A DNA stretch of 64,000 nucleotides from Pontibacter sp. HSC-36F09 (GTDB taxonomy: Bacteria; Bacteroidota; Bacteroidia; Cytophagales; Hymenobacteraceae): assembly GCF_024171605.1 (NCBI RefSeq), contig NZ_JALKAA010000003.1:310001-374000 (forward strand). Reading direction: 5' to 3'. The notes under the pieces were generated by a model that worked only from the letters and a program-made list of their open reading frames with translations, did no database searches and was not told where the DNA came from. Within the stretch, counting starts at the first letter, position 1, and each line of letters starts with the position of its first letter. Below are positions 21,041 to 29,789 of the stretch, piece after piece. A program made the position numbers and the translations under genes.

Positions 21041-22558
21041 TTACAGGCTGCTTTGCGCCAGTTCAAGCAGCACATCATAATAGGGGCGGCGGAGCATTTT
21101 GGCTTTGAGCCAGGCATAAAAACTTATGGCCTGAATGTCGGTGTTCTCAAACGATTCAAATTCCAGGCTCTGCTCGACCTGCTGAAAAAAGGCCTCACTG
21201 GCAACTGCCTCTGGTTGGTCCACCATATGCTTGATTAGCTGTAGGTACTGCTTCACATTGTAGTAGGCTGGTTGTTGCAACAGGTCTTTGAACGTGCGCT
21301 CAAACGCCCGGATCTTGTTTAGCACCAGGTCTTCATTGCTGAGTTCATACTGCAGAATCAGTTCTCCCATTTTCTTCTTCAGCACCCACTCGCGCCCCAT
21401 GGTTTGCTCCAGCCATTTGTCTGACCGCTTGATGCCCAGCAGCACACGGTTCGCTTTGCCAAAAGCGCCCTGCGCAAAGTAATTGAAGCTCAGGCCCAAC
21501 AGGGCAGTTAACTGGTCACGCTGACTCAGGTGTACCTTGCTTTTGTAGAGTAGCTTCTCCATCAACCCAATGGCCTCCGCGTTGTTGCGCAGAAAGACCA
21601 GGTTGGCCACCATCAAAAAAATGTAGCGCGGATAAAAAGTCGCGAAGTGGCTTTTGCCGTCGCCACTCATGCTGTTGTGCAGGAGGGCCAGGTAGTGGAT
21701 CGACTCCACAAATTTCTTGTTCCGGTACAGCACGTGCGCGATCATGTAGAGGAGGCTGAGTTTGTAATACTGATGCGCCTTGATGAAGCCGTATTTCTGC
21801 TCTGTTTCCTGGTACTGGCTAATGATGAAAGGCTCAAAGGTGAGAAAGTCTTTGCGAGCCAGCACAGCACTCCGGGCGATGGACATCAGCTTGTATAGCA
21901 ATTGCGGTCGTTTGCTCACCGCCTCGGTCAGGCTATAACTGCTGAGGACCTCTTGTATGATCCGGTCAAAGTGCAGGTCGCTGCCCTGGCGCCGGACAGC
22001 CTGCAGGCGCTGGCTGATGATACTACTGGCAATGTTTGCCCGCTCTACTTCGTCGGCAGCCAGTTTGTTCAGATTGCGTCTGGCTATGATCTTGTCCAGG
22101 TCCCCGGCAAACGCGCTTTCTGCTTTCTCGATCTGCAGGTTGTAGATCGTGTTGAGCAGATCATATTGTTCGTTGGCTGTGGCCATCTTTTCGGCCTTGA
22201 GCAGGTAGTGCCAGGCCAGTCGCTCTACCTGTGCGTCGAAGAGGTAACGGGAGAGCGAGAGCAAACCCATGATCGTAGAGGCCGAGGTACTGTCTTCCTC
22301 CATCCGCTTGAGCATGATGAAGTCCGTGAGGTGGCGCGTAAGCCTTTTGCGGAGCGCATAGTAGGCCACCGGATTGGGGTCCTCAGGGTATAGGCGGGTG
22401 ATCAGTTGCTCTGGTGTGTAGTGCTTTTCTTGTAGTAAAAGTTTGTAAAGCGCCAGGTCCTTACGGCTCTTTTTCTTTTTCTGCCGCTGAATGAAAATGC
22501 CGAGCTCCCGACGGTCTTCCTCACCAAGCGTTTCCAGCGTTATTTTGAGATCGTCCAT
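21041..22558 (-). CDS. Helical-repeat hypothetical protein
   Basis: A 505-residue cytoplasmic protein without signal peptide or membrane helices. It is almost entirely amphipathic alpha-helix, with stretches resembling TPR/solenoid arrays (for example LAWHYLLKAEKMATANEQYDLLNTIYNLQIEKAES). A basic patch RQKKKKSRKD lies near residue 28. I know of no enzymatic motif. Proteins of this kind are usually conserved as hypotheticals in Cytophagales; a scaffold role is only a guess. It is transcribed alone on the minus strand with a GC-rich, clearly coding codon pattern. Confidence 0.72.
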   Translation of the reverse strand: MDDLKITLETLGEEDRRELGIFIQRQKKKKSRKDLALYKLLLQEKHYTPEQLITRLYPEDPNPVAYYALRKRLTRHLTDFIMLKRMEEDSTSASTIMGLLSLSRYLFDAQVERLAWHYLLKAEKMATANEQYDLLNTIYNLQIEKAESAFAGDLDKIIARRNLNKLAADEVERANIASSIISQRLQAVRRQGSDLHFDRIIQEVLSSYSLTEAVSKRPQLLYKLMSIARSAVLARKDFLTFEPFIISQYQETEQKYGFIKAHQYYKLSLLYMIAHVLYRNKKFVESIHYLALLHNSMSGDGKSHFATFYPRYIFLMVANLVFLRNNAEAIGLMEKLLYKSKVHLSQRDQLTALLGLSFNYFAQGAFGKANRVLLGIKRSDKWLEQTMGREWVLKKKMGELILQYELSNEDLVLNKIRAFERTFKDLLQQPAYYNVKQYLQLIKHMVDQPEAVASEAFFQQVEQSLEFESFENTDIQAISFYAWLKAKMLRRPYYDVLLELAQSSL

Positions 22559-22774
22559 CGTGTTTTTAGTAAGGCGTACCGTTTAAAAAATTGAATTCAA
22601 TCAGATGTAGGTATAGCCAACCTCCTTCATTAAGTTTCTGAGTCTATTTTAAATATTCAAAGTCTGATTATGCTAATATAAGTGATTGTAGACTAGTAAT
22701 ATATACTAAGTAAAAGTAGTTTTAAAAAGTCCTTAATATCGTTTTGGTGGCTTTCTATACCTGTATGTGTGCTG

Positions 22775-22782
22775 TAAGTTTG
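22775..22782 (+). promoter_or_regulatory. -7-like element TAAGTTTG
   Basis: An exact TAnnTTTG match 47 bp before the first gene of the secreted paralogous pair. No TTG lies at the ideal -33 spacing. Confidence 0.4.
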
Positions 22783-22828
22783 ATCTATCAAAAACTAGAA
22801 ATAAACATACACATTACACACATCGACC

Positions 22829-23542
22829 ATGAAAAATTTATTGCTCACCATCATTGCCTGTCTCTTCTGCTTTGCGGGCCAGGCGCAGGACGTGCTCATC
22901 AAACGAAACGGCGACGAGCTGGAAGTCAAGGTACTGGAGATCAACCTGCAGGAAGTCAGGTATAAGTGCTTCGACAACTTGGAGGGACCCATCATTTCCA
23001 TTGCAAAAGCAGACGTGTTTATGATCAAGTATGAGAACGGCACCAAGGTTATTATGAACGAGTCGCGTCCGGCTATGCAGCAACCGGTGTATACCAAACC
23101 AAACAATCAGCAAAGCCTGAAACTGGGCGGCCCCCGATTGGGATTCACGGTGTTGAGCCAGAACTACCGCGACCACATCAAAGATGACTTCGACACAAAC
23201 GTAAGTGCTCTGATGACCCAGTTTGGCTGGCAGTTTGAGACACGGGTTTTCACGCTCGAAAACGGCACTTCCGGTCTGTTCGAATTTGTGCCGCTGATAG
23301 GTGGCTTAGAACAGGGAAAATTTCTGCCGAGTCTGAGCGCGCTGGTAGGTATAAGAGGAGCGAAGGGACTTGAGTTTGGCATCGGTCCGAACGTATCGCT
23401 GGGTGGAGCCGGACTGGTACTGGCAGCGGGCACTAATTTTCAAAGCCAGGGCGTCAACTTTCCGGTGAATGTCGCCATCGCCCCCTCCTCAGACGGCATG
23501 CGCTTCAGTGTGCTCTTCGGCTTTAACTCACGCAAATACTAA
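22829..23542 (+). CDS. Secreted hypothetical protein, paralogue A
   Basis: A 237-residue protein with a signal peptide ending at GQAQD (about residue 20). A 60-residue N-terminal module contains VLIKRNGDELEVKVLEI, EVRYKCF and VFMIKYENGTK. The C-terminal portion (about 95-237) is rich in Gly and beta strands, like a small outer-membrane barrel. The same N-terminal module recurs in the next gene, 18 bp downstream, so the two arose by duplication and are probably co-transcribed. No function is known to me. An envelope role is inferred from the signal peptide. Confidence 0.75.
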   Translation: MKNLLLTIIACLFCFAGQAQDVLIKRNGDELEVKVLEINLQEVRYKCFDNLEGPIISIAKADVFMIKYENGTKVIMNESRPAMQQPVYTKPNNQQSLKLGGPRLGFTVLSQNYRDHIKDDFDTNVSALMTQFGWQFETRVFTLENGTSGLFEFVPLIGGLEQGKFLPSLSALVGIRGAKGLEFGIGPNVSLGGAGLVLAAGTNFQSQGVNFPVNVAIAPSSDGMRFSVLFGFNSRKY

Positions 23543-23560
23543 TCCTTAAACTGAACAGAT

Positions 23561-24157
23561 ATGAAAGGAGCGATACTATTTCTGCTGATTTTCAGCCTGC
23601 AGCACCTGGCGCTGGCGCAGGATAGAATCATAAAAAAGACTGGTGAAGAAATTCCTTCGCGTGTGTTGGAAATAACGCTGCACGAAGTCCTTTACCAGCA
23701 CCCTGATTCTCTGCAAGGTATAACACGGCGGCTGCCGAAAACCGAGGTGTTTATGGTGAAGTTTGAGAATGGGACAAAAGAGGTTTTCGAGCAGCTAGAT
23801 AGTCTGTCAGGTATAGCACAAGGTATGACGCCGGACCAGCTGTATGCGCTAGGCAAAGAAGATGCGAAGCAGTACTACAAAGGCAACGGCGCTATGTGGG
23901 GTTCGGCGGCCAGTTCGATGGTCATGTTTCCGCTCGGGTTGGCCGGTAGTCTCGTTATTGGAGCCACGCCTCCTAAAGTAAAGCCTGACCATGTTTCCGA
24001 TATCCGTTTGCTGGAAGATCAAGACTACATGAAAGGGTATAAAGAACAGGCCGCCCGCAAGAAAAGAGGAAAGGCCCTGGCGGGAGTGGGCATCGGTGCC
24101 GGCATTCAACTCGGTCTGATCATCCTGATCGTGTCCACGCTGTCGGCTGCGCCCTGA
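23561..24157 (+). CDS. Secreted/membrane hypothetical protein, paralogue B
   Basis: A 198-residue protein with a signal peptide (to about LALAQD). Its module RIIKKTGEEIPSRVLEI, EVLYQHP and VFMVKFENGTKEV aligns residue for residue with the N-terminal module of the preceding gene. After it the two diverge: this one has two hydrophobic helices (around residues 112-135 and 178-196) and a basic stretch RKKRGKAL, so the C-terminus is membrane-embedded rather than a barrel. It is the second gene of a two-gene unit ending at a convergent terminator. Function unknown. Confidence 0.75.
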   Translation: MKGAILFLLIFSLQHLALAQDRIIKKTGEEIPSRVLEITLHEVLYQHPDSLQGITRRLPKTEVFMVKFENGTKEVFEQLDSLSGIAQGMTPDQLYALGKEDAKQYYKGNGAMWGSAASSMVMFPLGLAGSLVIGATPPKVKPDHVSDIRLLEDQDYMKGYKEQAARKKRGKALAGVGIGAGIQLGLIILIVSTLSAAP

Positions 24158-24179
24158 TAGCAGGTATAGGAAAACAAGA

Positions 24180-24216
24180 ACGGGAGTAGCCTTCTTCAAG
24201 TTTTGGCTACTCCCGT
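24180..24216. terminator. Convergent terminator hairpin
   Basis: Arms ACGGGAGTAGCC and GGCTACTCCCGT with a 13-base loop between the secreted pair (+) and arsM (-). T-rich sequence follows on the + side. Confidence 0.6.
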
Positions 24217-24238
24217 CTGTTTATATGATCAAATTAGC

Positions 24239-25084
24239 TTAGCAGCAACCTCCACCCGGCGTACAGGCCAGGTTTTCGATAGGCTTGCTGCCGTAAACCG
24301 TGATGCTATAGATACCGGTGTTGCTTTCCCGGAAAGCTTTTATTTCTTCCGCATCCAGGTAGTCCTGTAGGATCTCGTCCGGAACCTGGATCGCTTTCTC
24401 TTTCTGCACCGTGATATTTTCAAAGCCCACTTCACGGATAATCTGCAGGTATTCTTCTTTCTGAATGGCGCCTGATACACAGCCGGCGTACATCTCGCTG
24501 GCTTGCACAATGCCTTCTGGCAACTCGCCCACCAGCACCACATCCGAAATGCTGAAGTGACCGCCCGGCTTTAGCACGCGGAAAGTCTCGGCAAAGGCCT
24601 GTCGCTTGTCCGGCACCAGGTTGAGTACGCAGTTGCTGATCACCACATCGGCACGGTTGGCCGCTATCGGCAGCGCTTCGATCTCACCTTGGCGGAATTC
24701 CACGTTGTTGAAGTTCAGCTTTTCGGCATTTTCGCGGGCTTTGGCGATCATTGCCTCAGTCATATCTACTCCAATCACTTTGCCGCTCTCACCGGCCAGG
24801 GCACGGGCCACAAAGCAGTCGTTGCCGGCGCCAGAGCCAAGGTCAACGACCGTATCGCCTTTTTTGATCTGGGCAAACTCGGTAGGCACACCGCAGCCAA
24901 GCCCGAGGTCTGCATCCGGGTTGTAGCCTTCCAGCTCGGTGTAATTGTCTGCAAAAATGGCGTAGTCTACGGTGCCGCAACCGGTGGCCCCGCAGCAAGA
25001 GGTCTCGTTCTGCTCTTTGCTTTGTAGCGCGATTTCGCTGTACTTGTCGCGCACTATTTTTTTAAGTTCTTCTGCCTTGTTCAT
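24239..25084 (-). CDS. arsM: Arsenite S-adenosylmethionine methyltransferase
   Basis: A 281-residue ArsM. The cysteine-rich N-terminus (ETSCCGATGCG, residues about 28-38) and ENYTELEGYNPDADLGLGCGVP-type region (here DNYTELEGY, LGLGCGVPT) are characteristic. The SAM site is TVVDLGSGAGNDCFVA, then GVDMTEAMI and the catalytic-cysteine segment SNCVLNLVPDK. A further Cys in MYAGCVSGAI completes the As(III)-binding set. It methylates arsenite to methylated arsenicals. The protein ends in a GGGCC cysteine tail. It lies downstream of arsR in the same orientation, with its own ArsR-like box in the 54-bp gap. Confidence 0.93.
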   Translation of the reverse strand: MNKAEELKKIVRDKYSEIALQSKEQNETSCCGATGCGTVDYAIFADNYTELEGYNPDADLGLGCGVPTEFAQIKKGDTVVDLGSGAGNDCFVARALAGESGKVIGVDMTEAMIAKARENAEKLNFNNVEFRQGEIEALPIAANRADVVISNCVLNLVPDKRQAFAETFRVLKPGGHFSISDVVLVGELPEGIVQASEMYAGCVSGAIQKEEYLQIIREVGFENITVQKEKAIQVPDEILQDYLDAEEIKAFRESNTGIYSITVYGSKPIENLACTPGGGCC

Positions 25085-25103
25085 ATTGCTATCGTTTTTA
25101 TAT

Positions 25104-25119
25104 ATCGGTAAATTACGAT
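25104..25119 (-). promoter_or_regulatory. ArsR-type operator upstream of arsM
   Basis: ATCGGTAAATTACGAT differs at two positions from the box upstream of arsR. It lies 20 bp before the arsM start and could give arsM direct control besides read-through from arsR. Confidence 0.6.
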
Positions 25120-25138
25120 CAATTTAGGTAAATTTTTT

Positions 25139-25471
25139 TTAGCAACAATTGTTGTCGCAAGAGGTATAGCGTTTGAATAACTCGCCCAACGTTTCCTGCG
25201 CCTGTTTCCATACCTGCTCGTTGATGCAGTAGCATACCTTTTTGCCATCAATGTCTCCCTGAATCAGGCCCACTTCCTTCAGCTCTTTCAGATGTTGCGA
25301 TACCGTGGACTGCGACAGTGGCAGTTCATCCACGATGTCGCCGCAGATGCAGGCTTTGCGCTCCAGCAGCACACGCAGAATGGCAATGCGGGCCGGATGA
25401 CCCAATGCTTTGGCATAGCGGGCGATCAGGATATCTTCGTCTGTAAATTGCGCTGTCTTAGTAAGTTCCAT
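25139..25471 (-). CDS. arsR: ArsR-family metalloregulator
   Basis: A 110-residue winged-helix SmtB/ArsR repressor: [62 protein letters not shown] in overlapping pieces. The As(III)-sensing pair is in ACICGDIV (helix 3, E. coli-type position). Extra cysteines occur in KVCYC and the C-terminal TSCDNNCC tail, which may add a thiol site. It should release its operator when arsenite binds. It is followed by arsM. A near-perfect dyad lies directly upstream and overlaps the predicted -7 element. Confidence 0.93.
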   Translation of the reverse strand: MELTKTAQFTDEDILIARYAKALGHPARIAILRVLLERKACICGDIVDELPLSQSTVSQHLKELKEVGLIQGDIDGKKVCYCINEQVWKQAQETLGELFKRYTSCDNNCC

Positions 25472-25485
25472 GTAGTTGTTTTATG

Positions 25486-25521
25486 ATCGTAAAATTACGA
25501 TTTATTGATGAATATTCAAAA
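25486..25521 (-). promoter_or_regulatory. arsR promoter with overlapping ArsR operator
   Basis: On the minus strand, TTTTG (25521-25517), exactly 19 bases, then TAATTTTA (25497-25490) fits the Bacteroidota TTG-N19-TAnnTTTG promoter except for the last base. The -7 box lies inside a perfect 7-bp-arm dyad (25486-25501, ATCGTAA-N2-TTACGAT), so repressor binding would occlude the promoter. Confidence 0.7.
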
Positions 25522-25550
25522 GAAATTGCCGGATTTTTTTGGTGCTATAC

Positions 25551-26573
25551 CTAAACCGGATCAGGTCTGTAGATGTCTGTCCAGCTCCACCCATCCTGGT
25601 ACAGAAGATAAGTAAGGATCTCGCGCCGTTGTTTGAAGGTCTCCGGGGAGTGAAAGACACTTAAAAGTTCTGTTTTTAACGGAACGCCCGCTTCGATCAG
25701 GGCATCCCAATTCATCTCCGGGAAGGTATAGGGTGCCTGCTCTTCGTTTTTATGATGCCGCTCCAGTATATGCAGGTAGAAATCCTGCGCCCCCCGGATG
25801 GTAAGTAAGTCTGCATCAGAAGGTCTGGCCTCATCCTGCACTCCGAACTTCAGAAAATTGATGGCTTCGTCGAATATCGTGAGGTTGAGGATGACGGACT
25901 CCCGTTGTTCAATGCTGTGAAAGTAGTGGATGATGGGGTAGGCCTTGTGGTTCTGGCTGTGTTGTGTGATCATGTCGGCCAGGTCGGCGTCGTGCTTGAG
26001 CAGCCGGTCGAAGTTCTTCCCGTTCCAACTGTTGAGCAGCATCTGCTGGGGCGAGTTACCCAGGCTGTTGAGAAACACACTGAGTTTCACCTGCAGGATA
26101 ACCGCCGACAGAACGGGCATGATGTAGGTGATGGAAACGGTAATGAAGGCAAGTCCGCTAAAGGCCAGTAGATTGGCTACAATATCCCACAGCCTGCTTC
26201 CCGGCTTGTAGTCGCCATTCCCCATGGTGGACAAGGTATAGCCGGCAAAGTAGAGTTTCTCGGAGGCCGTGGTGATGGCTTCGGTCGTGCTGTTCAGCAC
26301 CGAGGCCGAGTCGGAGAGCAGCAGCAGAAAAGAACCCAGCCACATACCTGCCACCCACGACGTAATGATGAGGATAAGCAGCAGGTGGCCTATCCGCTCC
26401 ATCATTTTCCTTTTGCCGTCCTTCCCAGCCAGTTTCAGACACAAACGCCAGGTGTTTTCTGCAATAAAATTCGTCAAACGACCGCCTCCCTGGAAGGACA
26501 GGGTGGTCGTGATCAGGTCTTTCAAAACAAACAGGATGAGGGCAATACCTGCGATCGCGTAGAGTATCTGCAT
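25551..26573 (-). CDS. Two-TM potassium channel-like protein
   Basis: A 340-residue protein. Hydrophobic helices near residues 3-20, 62-88 and 135-165 surround a pore-loop segment, YTLSTMGNGDYKPG, in which TMGNGD replaces the canonical TVGYGD filter. This looks like the Ion_trans_2 family with an altered selectivity filter. The soluble C-terminal 170 residues contain no obvious RCK nucleotide-binding Gly-rich loop and look helical. Selectivity for K+ is therefore inferred, not certain. It is monocistronic, next to the copper and arsenic genes. Confidence 0.75.
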   Translation of the reverse strand: MQILYAIAGIALILFVLKDLITTTLSFQGGGRLTNFIAENTWRLCLKLAGKDGKRKMMERIGHLLLILIITSWVAGMWLGSFLLLLSDSASVLNSTTEAITTASEKLYFAGYTLSTMGNGDYKPGSRLWDIVANLLAFSGLAFITVSITYIMPVLSAVILQVKLSVFLNSLGNSPQQMLLNSWNGKNFDRLLKHDADLADMITQHSQNHKAYPIIHYFHSIEQRESVILNLTIFDEAINFLKFGVQDEARPSDADLLTIRGAQDFYLHILERHHKNEEQAPYTFPEMNWDALIEAGVPLKTELLSVFHSPETFKQRREILTYLLYQDGWSWTDIYRPDPV

Positions 26574-26662
26574 AAACAGTAAGCGAGGTGGCGCACTAAG
26601 TACCTGTTTTACTTCCTAAGGCAACACGAGGTTCTGAAAAATATTAGCATGGCAGACAGGCG

Positions 26663-27109
26663 CTAGCGCTTCATCCCGCTGCGCATCCGGTTCATGTGGG
26701 TGCTATCCATCATGCCACGCTGTTGCATGCGCGCCATCATACTGTTCATCATACCTGGATGCTGCAGCATGAGACGGGCCATTTCGTTGCAGGCAACCGT
26801 GTCCGATTCGCACAGGGTCATCATCTGTTTCATGTGCTGCTGCACCTGCTGGCGGTGCAGGTTGACCATTCCTGACGTGTCGCCAATCGTACCGCCCTGC
26901 ATCATGCCGCCGCGCATCATGCCTGCGCCCATGTTCTGATCGCGCATCATCGCCATCATTTCGTTGCGCATCTGCTCATCTTCCAGAATGGTGCTGTATA
27001 CCTGCTGGCGTTCGGCCTCGTCGCGCAGCATTTCCTGCACATTGTCAGGCTGCTGGCAGCCGCTCACACAGAGCAGTACAAAAGAGAGGAGGATCAAGGA
27101 GTTTCTCAT
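26663..27109 (-). CDS. Methionine-rich lipoprotein
   Basis: A 148-residue lipoprotein with a lipobox at LLCVSGCQQ. The mature part is unusually rich in Met and Gly (for example QNMGAGMMRGGMMQGG and MMNSMMARMQQRGMM, close to 20 per cent Met by eye), with a few His. Methionine clusters bind Cu(I), and the gene lies 44 bp downstream of the CopB-like ATPase in the same direction, so a periplasmic copper-binding role is likely. The ATG at 27109 starts the signal peptide; an upstream GTG at 27139 is less likely. The two cysteines in TLCESDTVACNEM could form a disulfide. Confidence 0.78.
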   Translation of the reverse strand: MRNSLILLSFVLLCVSGCQQPDNVQEMLRDEAERQQVYSTILEDEQMRNEMMAMMRDQNMGAGMMRGGMMQGGTIGDTSGMVNLHRQQVQQHMKQMMTLCESDTVACNEMARLMLQHPGMMNSMMARMQQRGMMDSTHMNRMRSGMKR

Positions 27110-27153
27110 GGTTCTATTTTCTTTGTTTATACGAGGCACGTTAATTTCTGCTG

Positions 27154-29282
27154 CTACCTGATCTGCCGGCGCAGCAATTGCGCATTGATCGCCACGATCA
27201 CAGTACTCAGGCTCATCAGCGCCGCACCCACGGCAGGCGACACCATGATGCCCTGTTTATACAGTACACCAGCGGCCAGGGGCAGTGCGATGACGTTGTA
27301 ACCGGTTGCCCAGATCAGGTTCTGGATCATTTTACGGTAAGTAGCCTTGCCGAAGAGAATGAGCGAGGCGATGTCCTGCGGATTGCTGTTGACCAGGATG
27401 ATGTCGGCTGTTTCGGCGGCTACGTCTGTGCCGGAGCCCACGGCTATACCTACATCGGCCTGCGCCAGGGCAGGGGCATCATTCACGCCGTCGCCCGTCA
27501 TGGCCACAAACTCGCCTTTGGCCTGAAGCTCCTTCACCTTCTCCTGTTTCTGGTGGGGCAGCACGTTGGCCAGGTAGCCGTCCATCTGTAGCTTGTCGCT
27601 CACGCTTTTGGCCACCCGCTCGTTGTCGCCGGTCAGCAGCAGGTTCTTAATGCCGTTCGCCTTTAGCACGCGTATAGCTTCTGCCGATTCCTCCCGTATC
27701 TGGTCGCGCATGGTGATGTAGCCGACAGCCTGTTCGTCTACCAGCACATACACCACCGTCTCTACACCCTCTTCGGCCTCGCTGGCCGGTACCTGAATGT
27801 TAAACTCTTTGAGGTAGTTGGGTCCCACCACCTTCACATCCCGGCCCTCCACCATCCCTTCCAGTCCTTTGCCGGGCAGGTAGTTAAAAGACTGGGAGGG
27901 AGGTACGGCTATACCTTGTTCTTTCACTCTGCGGAGGATGCCCTGGGAGATGAAGTGTTCCGAGTTCTGTTCCACTGCAGCGGCCAGCTGCAGCATTTCC
28001 CGCTCGTCCACAGACTTATCAAACGTCACGACGGCGGCAATTTCATGTGAGCCCTGGGTGAGCGTGCCGGTCTTGTCGAAGATGACGGTGGTGATGAGGC
28101 GGGCGTTTTCGAAAGCGGTGCGGTTGCGGATCAGCAGGCCGTTGTTGGCGGACACAGCTGTGGAAATAGCCACTACCAGTGGCACGGCCAAGCCTAGCGC
28201 ATGCGGACAGGAAATGACCATAACCGTGACCATCCGCTCCAACGCAAAAGCCAGGTCGCGCCCTAGCATAAGCCACATGGCAAAGGTGCCAAAGCCCGCG
28301 GTCAACGCTACATAGGTTAGCCATTTGGCGGCGCGGTCGGCCAGACGCTGCGTATCCGATTTCGTTTTCTGGGCATCCTGCACTAGCTTGATCACCTTGT
28401 TGAGGTAGCTTTCCTTGCCGGTATGCTCCACCCGCACCCGGAGGGCCCCGTTGCCGTTCACGGAGCCGCCAATCACTTTATCATCTATCGTCTTTTTAAC
28501 AGGTTTACTCTCGCCGGTGAGCATGCTCTCGTTCAGGTGACTTTCCCCATCTTCCACCACGCCATCGGCAGGCACCTTCTCGCCCGGCTTTACCAGGATC
28601 AGGTCGCCCTTCTGCAGTTCCTCGATGCGCACGCGCACCGTTTCCCCATCCCTGATCAGCATGGCTTCAGCCGGCATCATGCTCACCAGCAGCTCCAATG
28701 CCCGGGAAGCGCCCAGCACCGATTTCATCTCGATCCAGTGTCCGAGCAGCATGATCACGATCAGCGTAGCCAGTTCCCAGAAGAAATCCATACCCCCAGC
28801 CCAAACACAATGGCTGAACTGTAAAGATATGCCACCGTAATCGCCACCCCGATCAGCGTCATCATGCCTGGGGCACCTTTTTTCACCTCTTCGACCAGTC
28901 CCGTCAGGAATGGCCAACCACCGTAGAAATAGATGATGGAGGAGAGCATGAAGGCGATGTACATACTGTAAGGCACATCCAGCGTAAAGCTCAGGATATG
29001 CTGCACCATCGGGCTCAGGATGATGACAGGTATAGACAGCACGAGCGAAATCCAGAAGCGTTTTTTAAAGTCCTCGATCATCATACGGTGATGGTCGTGG
29101 CCATGCTCACCGTGTCCGCTGTGGGCATGCCCGTCATGTGGCGGGTGGCCGCTGGTGTCTTTGGGTATGGCATGTGCATGTCCATGCAGCGCCGTTTCCT
29201 TCGGCTTTTCGGTTAGCTGGTCCTGTTGCTTTTTGGCCTGCTGCTTCTGGCTGTCGGGATGGTGCCGGTGGTCGTGGTCCAT
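27154..29282 (-). pseudogene. copB: CopB-type copper P1B ATPase with a single-base frameshift
   Basis: Two reading frames together encode a full P1B-3 ATPase of about 709 residues. The N-terminal part (from 29282) is His-rich (HGHAHAIP, GHAHSGHGEHGHDHH) followed by the first membrane helices. The second frame carries the E1-E2 actuator TGESKPVKK, the CPH metal site VISCPHALGLAVPL, the phosphorylation site VIFDKTGTLTQG and the hinge GDGVNDAPALAQADVGIAVG. CPH plus a His-rich N-terminus indicates Cu+/Ag+ or Cu2+ export. The frames break at a G5 run (plus-strand C5 at 28793-28797); one more G restores GLGGMDFFWE. The total length is one base short of a multiple of three. It could be a real mutation, phase variation or a sequencing error. 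Confidence 0.88.
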
Positions 29283-29295
29283 GATTTTGGAGGAT

Positions 29296-29598
29296 TTAAG
29301 CTCTCAGCTTCTGCGCCATTTCAGGCGTGATTGCCTGCGCGTAGGGGCCGTAGGCATCCACCAGCACGCCTTTCACACCACTCGAAGAAGAGATGGCGTA
29401 GATCACCGAGTTGTCATCCGGATTGCTCATGCCCTCAAAGCGGTGTACTTCATCAATGTAAAACTCTTCAGGTTTCAACTCCAGCGATTTGGAGGCGCAG
29501 ACAATGCAGTTTTCCTTCAGGTTAAAATCCTCGGTATACCCTCTTTTTTTGAGGTCGTTCAAGGCGCCGGATAGGGTGGGATAATTGTTATAAGGCAT
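29296..29598 (-). CDS. Conserved small protein, often labelled phosphoribosylpyrophosphate synthetase
   Basis: A 100-residue protein (MPYNNYPTLSGALNDLKKRGYTEDF...) of a Bacteroidota family that databases often name phosphoribosylpyrophosphate synthetase. It is far too short for that enzyme and has none of its PRPP-binding motif, so the name should not be trusted. Two cysteines in NCIVCASK suggest metal or redox chemistry. It lies 13 bp upstream of the copper ATPase in the same direction and is probably the first gene of the copper operon. Confidence 0.75.
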   Translation of the reverse strand: MPYNNYPTLSGALNDLKKRGYTEDFNLKENCIVCASKSLELKPEEFYIDEVHRFEGMSNPDDNSVIYAISSSSGVKGVLVDAYGPYAQAITPEMAQKLRA

Positions 29599-29789
29599 AG
29601 TTTTTTAGGTTTAAGGTTCATGACTATAGCTTTGTACTACGCTTGCAAGGCTTTCGTTTTAACCTGCCCTTTCTTTAAGCTTCTACAGCGTCATTAGTGC
29701 TTCATTGATGCCGGGTATGGGAGTGTTTTAATTTCAGGAATAATTTGTAGCTTGTCCTCGTACATAAGTACTCAAAACAACTCAGAGCC

